A stretch of DNA of 64,000 nucleotides from Chromohalobacter sp. 296-RDG (GTDB taxonomy: Bacteria > Pseudomonadota > Gammaproteobacteria > Pseudomonadales > Halomonadaceae). Positions 58,245-64,000 of the stretch are shown piece after piece (the first letter of the stretch is position 1; every line of letters starts with the position of its first letter). Under the pieces are notes generated by a model. That model saw only the letters and a list, made by a program, of their open reading frames with translations. It ran no database searches and was not told the origin of the DNA. The position numbers and the translations under genes were made by a program. The stretch covers positions 90,488-154,487 of the forward strand of contig NZ_JARANY010000003.1 in NCBI RefSeq assembly GCF_029889885.1. The letters are read 5' to 3'.

Positions 58245-60080
58245 ATGTTGCATAACAAAAATCTGCTGTGGCTGGCCATTGTAGTGGCGGGCAGCGCACA
58301 GGCGCAGGGCGATCAACGACTATCCGATATTCAGGTCACCGCCAACCGACTCCCCCAGTCGCAGAGCGATGTGCTGGCAAGCACCACCATCATCGACCGC
58401 GATGATATCGAACGTAGCCAGGCCGGCTCAGTCATCGACCTGCTGCAGGGCCGCGCGGGCATCGAAATGACGCAGAACGGACCACCAGGGACGCTCTCCA
58501 GTTTGTTCATGCGCGGTACCGAATCCGACCATAGCCTGGTTCTGGTCGATGGTGTGCGCATCAACTCGGCGACCAGTGGCGGTGCCAGCCTGGAAATGCT
58601 GCCACTCGAGGCCATCGAGCGTATCGAGATCGTACGTGGGCCAAGAGCCGCCGCTTATGGCGCTGACGCCATCGGCGGTGTCATTCAGGTTTTCACGCGG
58701 CACGGCACGAATACCGGCACGCAAGGCGGGCTAAAGGCGAGCGCAGGCAGCGACAGCACCCAGCGCCAGAGCGCCTGGGTCGCCACCGGCGATGACGACA
58801 CCCGGCTGAACGCCTCGCTCTTTCACCGCGATGGCGATGGCTTCAACGCCACCCAGGCGGACGACAGCGGCGAGCGTGACGGCTTCGAGCGCGAAGGTGC
58901 CCAACTGGGACTTTCACATCGCATCAACGATGACGTCGACGTGAGCGTCAACGCACTGCGCCAGAACTTCGAGGGCGAATACGACAGCTGTATTGTCGGC
59001 TATTCACTTGGCTGCGAGGATATGCTTACTAAAGGCTATCTGCAATCCTTTAGCGGTGAGCTCGATGTCCAGCTTCAGCCAGACTGGCAGATGCAGATCA
59101 CCGCCGGCCATTTCGACGAACAACGTGAGGAACGTGATGAAGGCACTCGCACGACTCTAAGCGAATCACATCGCAATGAGGCAGGCATTCAACACCGCTT
59201 TACTCGAGAGCATGGCGTCGATGTCATCGGCGTCGACTACCGTCAAGATAAGATCGATTATCAGGATAATGTCGGCGGAAATAGCTACCAAAAAGATAGC
59301 CGTGAAAATTACGGCGTCTATGGCATGATGCAGCGTACCTACGGTGTCCACGAGCTTTCCGGCTCCTTGCGCTACGACGATGATTCACTGTTCGGCGATA
59401 AGACTACCGGTAGCTTGGGTTATGCTTACCAACTAAGCACCAGCCAACGCACAGGTATTTCCTACAGTACGGCTTACAAAGCCCCTAGCTTACAAGAACT
59501 CTATGGACCCGAAAGCTGGGGCGCCAATCCGGACCTCAAGGCGGAAGAATCCAAGAATATCGAAGCCTTCTGGTCATTCGAAAAAGGACCATGGAACGCA
59601 CGCGCCACGCTATTTGAGAATCGCATAGACGACCTGATCGTCTACTCTGACATCGGTAACAACAGCTACCGGAACTACAACGTCGACGAAGCCCGCATAC
59701 GCGGAGTCGAACTCAGCGGCGGCTGGCAAGGCGACAACCTCTCCCTGAAAGCTAGCCTGACTCACCAGGATCCCAAAAACCGTGACACCGGAGAACGTCT
59801 AGCAAGTCGTTCCAAGCTCTATGGTCGCATTGATGCCGACTATACCTACCAGGCCTGGTCCTTCGGCACCACGCTACGCGGCTCAGGAGATCGCCGCGAC
59901 AGCACCGACACCATGATGGGAGGCTACGGCGTGGTCGACCTGCGGACCAGTTGGCAGGTCACGCCCATGGTCGAGCTCTCGGCCAAGATGGAGAACGCCT
60001 TCGACAAGGAGTACCAACTGGTCGATGGTTACAATACCCAGGATCGCTACGTGGAAGGCGGCGTGACACTGCGCTTCTGA
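58245..60080 (+). CDS. btuB: TonB-dependent vitamin B12 receptor BtuB
   Basis: 611 residues from ATG 58245. Signal peptide ends GSAQAQG. Residues near 25-35 (LSDIQVTANRLPQSQ) are the TonB-box region; the plug has IDLLQGRAGIEMTQNG, LSSLFMRGTESDHSLVLVDG and IERIEIVRGPRAAAYGADAI. A 22-strand barrel follows and ends in ...YVEGGVTLRF with the C-terminal Phe needed for outer-membrane insertion. The riboswitch supports cobalamin as the ligand. A stretch of the barrel (about 59210-59480) is visibly poorer in GC than the rest. Confidence 0.95.
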   Translation: MLHNKNLLWLAIVVAGSAQAQGDQRLSDIQVTANRLPQSQSDVLASTTIIDRDDIERSQAGSVIDLLQGRAGIEMTQNGPPGTLSSLFMRGTESDHSLVLVDGVRINSATSGGASLEMLPLEAIERIEIVRGPRAAAYGADAIGGVIQVFTRHGTNTGTQGGLKASAGSDSTQRQSAWVATGDDDTRLNASLFHRDGDGFNATQADDSGERDGFEREGAQLGLSHRINDDVDVSVNALRQNFEGEYDSCIVGYSLGCEDMLTKGYLQSFSGELDVQLQPDWQMQITAGHFDEQREERDEGTRTTLSESHRNEAGIQHRFTREHGVDVIGVDYRQDKIDYQDNVGGNSYQKDSRENYGVYGMMQRTYGVHELSGSLRYDDDSLFGDKTTGSLGYAYQLSTSQRTGISYSTAYKAPSLQELYGPESWGANPDLKAEESKNIEAFWSFEKGPWNARATLFENRIDDLIVYSDIGNNSYRNYNVDEARIRGVELSGGWQGDNLSLKASLTHQDPKNRDTGERLASRSKLYGRIDADYTYQAWSFGTTLRGSGDRRDSTDTMMGGYGVVDLRTSWQVTPMVELSAKMENAFDKEYQLVDGYNTQDRYVEGGVTLRF

Positions 60081-60171
60081 TTCGCCTTTTACCACACGAT
60101 GCCACGCATGCGCCCTGCCCCTTCATGGGAGCGGGGCGTTATGCTGTATGGACCTTTACAGGAGAGCATCC

Positions 60172-60471
60172 ATGGCCTTGAGCAAGACCCAAAGCAGCTT
60201 CTATCGCCGGCTATATGTCGCGCACCTCATTGACCACGGCACGGCCAGCGTACCCGCGCTGATCGACGCCACCGGCATGCCGCGTCGCACCGCGCAGGAC
60301 ACTGTCAATGCCCTCGTGGAGCTGGACGTTCACTGCGAATTCGAGCAGCAAGCCGGTGCCCGACATCATATCGGGCGCTATGTCATCCGCGACTGGGGAC
60401 CCATCGACCCGACGTGGGTCGCCGCGCATGCCGAGCGTTTACGCGAGGCGCTGGGCTATCCGCCGGTATGA
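60172..60471 (+). CDS. Small winged-helix protein
   Basis: 99 residues from ATG 60172, with CAGGAG seven bases upstream. The sequence LSKTQSSFYRRLYVAHLIDH, then VPALIDATGMPRRTAQDTVN and LVELDVHCEFEQQAGARH, is a winged helix-turn-helix with recognition helix near residue 36-47. A small DNA-binding protein of unassigned function. It is in the same direction as the radical SAM gene but separated by 70 bases with its own LexA box, so they may not share a transcript. Confidence 0.82.
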   Translation: MALSKTQSSFYRRLYVAHLIDHGTASVPALIDATGMPRRTAQDTVNALVELDVHCEFEQQAGARHHIGRYVIRDWGPIDPTWVAAHAERLREALGYPPV

Positions 60472-60509
60472 CACCACGCCGGTCGGGTTGAACCCATTTC
60501 CATGATGTC

Positions 60510-60531
60510 TATACTGTACTTATATACAGTC
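60510..60531 (+). promoter_or_regulatory. LexA (SOS) box upstream of the radical SAM gene
   Basis: CTGTACTTATATACAG at 60514-60529 fits CTGT-N8-ACAG with an AT-rich centre, flanked by TA and TC. A -10-like TATACT (60510-60515) overlaps it, so LexA would block initiation. It lies 11 bases before the start codon of the next gene. Confidence 0.75.
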
Positions 60532-60541
60532 GAGGCATTGC

Positions 60542-61621
60542 ATGATGACGACGCCCAGAAACCGTTCCCAGGCCCGCAAGGGACGCGGCGCGACCTTCGA
60601 CCCTCACAATCGCTTTTCGCCCACGGTCAGCGAGGCCATCGACGACGGCTGGTGGCAAGAAGAAGCGCCGACACGGCTGGCGACACAGGTGCGTGACGAG
60701 CCCGCCAAGAGCGCGCTGTCCTGGAACCACTCGCCGGATCTTTCCTTCGATCGCTCGTTGAACCCCTATCGCGGTTGCGAGCACGGCTGCATCTACTGCT
60801 ACGCACGCCCCAGCCATGCCTACTGGGACATGTCGCCAGGGCTCGACTTCGAAACCAAGCTGATCGCGCGCACCGGCATGGTCGAGCGGCTACGCGACGA
60901 ACTCGACAAACCCGGCTACGTCTGTCGCCCGATCAACTTGTCGGGCAATACCGATTGCTATCAGCCGCTGGAGGCCGAGCGCGGCACGACCCGAGCCCTG
61001 CTGGAACTGCTGCTGGAGACCCGCCACCCCGTGACGCTAGTCACCAAGAGCGCCTTGATTCTGCGCGACAAGGCCTTGCTTGCCGAGATGGCCGAGCACC
61101 GCCTGGTGCGCGTCTTCGTCAGCCTGACCAGCCTCGACGACGACCTCAAGCGCACACTTGAACCGCGTACGGCAGCGCCACGCACACGCCTCAAGGTCAT
61201 CCGCGAACTCAGCGAGGCCGGCATTCCCGTGGGCACCTTGATTTCGCCGGTGATTCCAGGGCTGACCGACCATGAACTCGAGTCCCTGCTGGAGGCCGGA
61301 CACGACGCCGGTGCGCGCACCGCTGCCTGGATGCTACTACGCCTGCCGCATGAGGTCGCGCCGCTGTTCGAGACCTGGCTCAACGAGCACTACCCGCTAC
61401 GCGCCGACAAGGTCATGAGCCTGATCCGCCAGTGCCGTGGCGGCGAGGATTACGATGCCCGCTTCGGCCATCGCATGCGCGGCGAAGGCGTGTTCGCGAA
61501 ACTGCTGGCGCAACGTTTCCGCACCACCTGCCGGCGCCTGGGCATCGGCGACCGTGCCGAGATGGGGCTCGATACCAGTGCCTTTCGCGCCCCGCATGCC
61601 CAGGGCGATCTGTTCGACTGA
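60542..61621 (+). CDS. Radical SAM protein, PA0069 type
   Basis: 359 residues from ATG 60542 (GAGG six bases upstream). The 4Fe-4S motif is CEHGCIYC (Cys79, Cys83, Cys86). NLSGNTDCYQPLEAER and VFVSLTSLDDDLKRTLEPRT fit the SplB-like branch of the family, in which the spore photoproduct lyase is a distant relative. Substrate is not known. The LexA box argues for a role in, or response to, DNA damage. Confidence 0.93.
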   Translation: MMTTPRNRSQARKGRGATFDPHNRFSPTVSEAIDDGWWQEEAPTRLATQVRDEPAKSALSWNHSPDLSFDRSLNPYRGCEHGCIYCYARPSHAYWDMSPGLDFETKLIARTGMVERLRDELDKPGYVCRPINLSGNTDCYQPLEAERGTTRALLELLLETRHPVTLVTKSALILRDKALLAEMAEHRLVRVFVSLTSLDDDLKRTLEPRTAAPRTRLKVIRELSEAGIPVGTLISPVIPGLTDHELESLLEAGHDAGARTAAWMLLRLPHEVAPLFETWLNEHYPLRADKVMSLIRQCRGGEDYDARFGHRMRGEGVFAKLLAQRFRTTCRRLGIGDRAEMGLDTSAFRAPHAQGDLFD

Positions 61622-61650
61622 GGAAATCCGCCCGCGCCGAATCGCTCGAT

Positions 61651-62670
61651 TCAGGAAGCCTCGTGGAAAACCATCACCGCCCCGGCGCCGTACAACAGCA
61701 CCAGCGCCACGCTTTCGAAGCCGATACGTGCCGGGCCGTGTTTCTCACGGCGCACCAGTCCCAGCAGCAATACCGCCGTCATCAGCACCGACAGCGCGAT
61801 CCACAGCAATGTCTGATCGGAAACGGCGTGATAGATCGACCCATCGCGATAGGCGATATCCGAGGCGGCGGCAAACAGTGTGTCGAAGGCGTTACCGCCG
61901 ATGATCCCGCCCACGGCCAGGGTCAGCGCCCCGCGTCGTACGGCGGCCACGGCAGTCACCAGCTCGGGCAAGGACGTCGCGACCGAGGTCAGCAGTATAC
62001 CCACGGCGGTCTGGCTCATGCCCGTTTCGGTCGCCAGCGTCGTCGCTGCTTTCTCCATCACCCAGCCGGACACGCCCAGCAACAAGGCCAGAGCGGCGAA
62101 TCCGCTCCACAGCCGCGTCAAAGAATAGCGCTGGGCGTCGTCATCCGGTGCATCCTCGCGGGTTTCACGCGTACGTCGCGGCATCCACATCGGCTGGCTA
62201 CGCACTTCATCGATGATACGCAAACCATATACGTAGCCCAGAAACAGCAGCGGCGTGACCGGGTGAATGCCCCACAACGTCCACTCCGGCGAATAACGCG
62301 CCACCAGCAACATACCCAGCAGGCACATCAACAATGTGCCCTGCGCCAGATTGCCAATAGACGCTGCCGCATGTTCGAGATTGACGCGTCGCAGCGCCAC
62401 ATCGGCGACGGTAAGAAACAGCGTCTGTGCAGCGATCCCGCCCACGGCGTTGCTCATCGCCAGTTCGGGCTGACCCTTCCAGGCCGCCGTCACCGACAGC
62501 ACGATGCCGGATAACGAGGTCGCCATACCCATCAGCACCGCCCCGGCGATGGCCTCTCCCATGCCGGTACGATCGGCCAGCGTGTCCACCACGCCGGTCA
62601 GGCGCGTCCCGACCACGCCGATCACCAGTGCGCATCCAGCGAACAGCGCCACGCTCAGCATCAAGCTCAT
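61651..62670 (-). CDS. CaCA-family sodium/calcium exchanger-like protein
   Basis: 339 residues, about ten hydrophobic segments in two inverted repeats. The alpha-repeat motifs are degenerate in the first half (GMATSLSGIVLSVTA) and clear in the second (LTSVATSLPELVTAVAAV, with GNAFDTLF near). Exchange of Ca2+ or Na+ against another cation is the family activity. No ligand can be assigned. Convergent with the radical SAM gene, 29 bases apart. Confidence 0.9.
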   Translation of the reverse strand: MSLMLSVALFAGCALVIGVVGTRLTGVVDTLADRTGMGEAIAGAVLMGMATSLSGIVLSVTAAWKGQPELAMSNAVGGIAAQTLFLTVADVALRRVNLEHAAASIGNLAQGTLLMCLLGMLLVARYSPEWTLWGIHPVTPLLFLGYVYGLRIIDEVRSQPMWMPRRTRETREDAPDDDAQRYSLTRLWSGFAALALLLGVSGWVMEKAATTLATETGMSQTAVGILLTSVATSLPELVTAVAAVRRGALTLAVGGIIGGNAFDTLFAAASDIAYRDGSIYHAVSDQTLLWIALSVLMTAVLLLGLVRREKHGPARIGFESVALVLLYGAGAVMVFHEAS

Positions 62671-62711
62671 ATTACTCGTCCTTGAGAGGGTGTTTACAAA
62701 ACATGTGCGCC

Positions 62712-64000
62712 CTACCCTAGAGAAGCACCGCCCGGGGTGCGAGCCGGGACATCAACGTTGTGGGTGACGTGCCACCATGACGGCAATAACGCCTGAATAC
62801 GAGGCTCGGCGAAGCGGTCGTCGATCAGATGAATCGTGCCCCGGTCTTCGCGGGAGCGAATCACACGTCCAGCGGCCTGAATCACCTTCTGTACCCCGGG
62901 ATAGACGTAAGCATAATCGTAGCCGGCACCGAACATCGCCTGTAGATAGCGTCGACGCTGCTCGTTGACCGGATTGACCTGCGGCAGCCCCAGGGTGGCG
63001 ATGAAAGCACCGATCAGTCGCTCACCTGGAAGATCGATGCCTTCGCCGAAGGCCCCGCCGAGTACCGCGAATCCGACTCCGCGCCCGTCCGACGTGAAGC
63101 GTGCCAGAAAATCCGCCCGAGCCGTTTCGTCCATGCCCCGCGCCTGTTGCCATTGCGGTACCTCAGGGTGTGCGTCCTGCAAACGCGCGGCGACATCCTC
63201 CAGATAGGCGAAGCTGCTGAAGAAGGCCAGATAATTGCCCGGTCGACGCGCATAGGTCGCGGCGATCAGGTCAGCAATGGGTGCCAGCGATGCCTCACGG
63301 TCGCGAAAGCGCGTGGAAATATGCCGGGCGATATGCACGCTGAGTTGTTCGTTGGCGAAGGGCGACGCCACATCCAACCACACACTGTCCTCGGGCAACC
63401 CCAGCAGATCGCGCTGATAGCGCTCGGGCGTCAGAGTGGCCGAGAACAGCACGCTGGCATGCGCAGCCTTGAAACGCGGAGTCAGCAATGGCGCCGGCAC
63501 GATGTTGCGCAGGCTCAGGCGCGCATGACGCATGCCTCGGTGGCCCGGGCGCATGGCGATATCGCACACGAAGTGACGATCGAACAGCTCGGCGATGCGC
63601 ACCGTCTTCAAGGCATCGAAATAGAAACGCTGCAAGGCCGGGGACAAGGTATAAGGCGGCTCGGCCGCCACTTGCCCGATCGTCCCCACCAGACGCTGCA
63701 ACGCCGCCAGCCATGCTTCGGGAACGTGCTCGAGTGCGGTATGTTCATTGATACACTCACGACCCAACGCGTTCCACTCACGATTGAGCTGCTTGAGCGC
63801 GGCACTAACGCCAGCGGGTTTCTCGCGTATCAGGGCGCGCAGGTCGCCTTGATCGAGGCTCGCGCTGTACATATCACGCGCGCGCTCGACCAGATTGTGT
63901 GCCTCGTCGACCAGCACGCCCAGACGCCAGTCGTTGGTCTGGGCCAACAGATGCAGCAAGCCGCCGCTGGCGAAGTAATAGTGATAATCGCCCACCGTGA
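62712..64000 (-). CDS. DinG/Rad3-type ATP-dependent DNA helicase, C-terminal part (partial)
   Basis: The frame runs off the right edge and stops at 62712, so only the C-terminal ~430 residues are seen. RLGVLVDEAHNLVERARD carries the DEAH box (motif II), LFSATLTPERYQRDLLG motif III region, YLAFFSSFAYLEDVA motif IV, and QAAGRVIRSREDRGTIHL motif VI with its Arg finger. The FeS cluster and Walker A are outside the window. Relatives include DinG, YoaA and the VRR-NUC-linked helicase; which one this is needs the missing part. The stop is 42 bases downstream of the exchanger start. Confidence 0.92.
   Translation of the reverse strand, partial: TVGDYHYYFASGGLLHLLAQTNDWRLGVLVDEAHNLVERARDMYSASLDQGDLRALIREKPAGVSAALKQLNREWNALGRECINEHTALEHVPEAWLAALQRLVGTIGQVAAEPPYTLSPALQRFYFDALKTVRIAELFDRHFVCDIAMRPGHRGMRHARLSLRNIVPAPLLTPRFKAAHASVLFSATLTPERYQRDLLGLPEDSVWLDVASPFANEQLSVHIARHISTRFRDREASLAPIADLIAATYARRPGNYLAFFSSFAYLEDVAARLQDAHPEVPQWQQARGMDETARADFLARFTSDGRGVGFAVLGGAFGEGIDLPGERLIGAFIATLGLPQVNPVNEQRRRYLQAMFGAGYDYAYVYPGVQKVIQAAGRVIRSREDRGTIHLIDDRFAEPRIQALLPSWWHVTHNVDVPARTPGGASLG

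Noticed and set aside
60172..60471. Winged-helix gene as an antitoxin
   Set aside because: No toxin-like partner overlaps it; the neighbour is a radical SAM gene and a separate promoter lies between.

Overview
The window is one contiguous, gene-dense stretch of a GC-rich gammaproteobacterial chromosome. The choX / betIBA choline-to-glycine-betaine locus, the murein gene order, an Lrp orthologue and a pyrophosphate-type phosphofructokinase together suggest a moderately halophilic Halomonadaceae member, most like Chromohalobacter. That genus call is recollection-based inference; the sequence alone supports Gammaproteobacteria firmly. There are no rRNA genes, CRISPR arrays, insertion sequences, integrases or prophage genes. 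Almost everything is housekeeping or core accessory content.

Layout. (1) 1-10.6 kb: the end of lipA on the plus strand meets, across a near-perfect palindrome, a long minus-strand cell-envelope and housekeeping cluster (proA, nadD, rsfS, rlmH, mrdA, rodA, mltB, rlpA, dacA, ybeD, lipB). (2) 10.7-14 kb: two membrane proteins with degenerate GGDEF-like domains, overlapping each other and a DedA-PAP2 fusion. (3) 14-18 kb: a LysE-type exporter, ubiX and mpl on the minus strand, then a PPi-dependent phosphofructokinase. (4) 18-23.6 kb: a glycine-zipper envelope protein and the hemA-prfA-prmC-moeB group, here with an lrp gene inside it. (5) 23.8-31 kb: TPR lipoprotein, lolB, ispE, tRNA-Gln, prs, rplY, pth, ychF, tRNA-Met. 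(6) 31-37.3 kb: M18 aminopeptidase, prc, ligB, three tRNA-Asn genes and a second tRNA-Met. (7) 37.3-42.5 kb: choX diverging from betIBA, with two ATTGAA..TTCAAT operators between them. (8) 42.7-50.2 kb: an MdtABC-like RND efflux system. (9) 50.3-57.8 kb: fadE, a short RlpA paralogue, a quinone oxidoreductase, an unknown protein, a glycerophosphodiesterase and a MotA/MotB-like stator pair. (10) 57.9-64 kb: a cobalamin riboswitch with a hairpin that buries the btuB ribosome binding site, btuB, a winged-helix protein, a radical SAM protein behind a LexA box, a CaCA-type exchanger and the C-terminal part of a DinG/Rad3-type helicase.

Functional themes. Region 1 joins peptidoglycan elongation (PBP2/RodA), trimming (DacA, MltB, RlpA), ribosome maturation and lipoate, NAD and proline synthesis. 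Region 7 imports and oxidises choline to the osmoprotectant glycine betaine under BetI control. The most useful second-look items are the tandem degenerate GGDEF proteins with the DedA-PAP2 fusion, the btuB riboswitch expression platform, the LexA-boxed radical SAM gene, the BetI operator architecture and the lrp insertion in the hemA cluster. I did not find a clearly new defence or mobile system.
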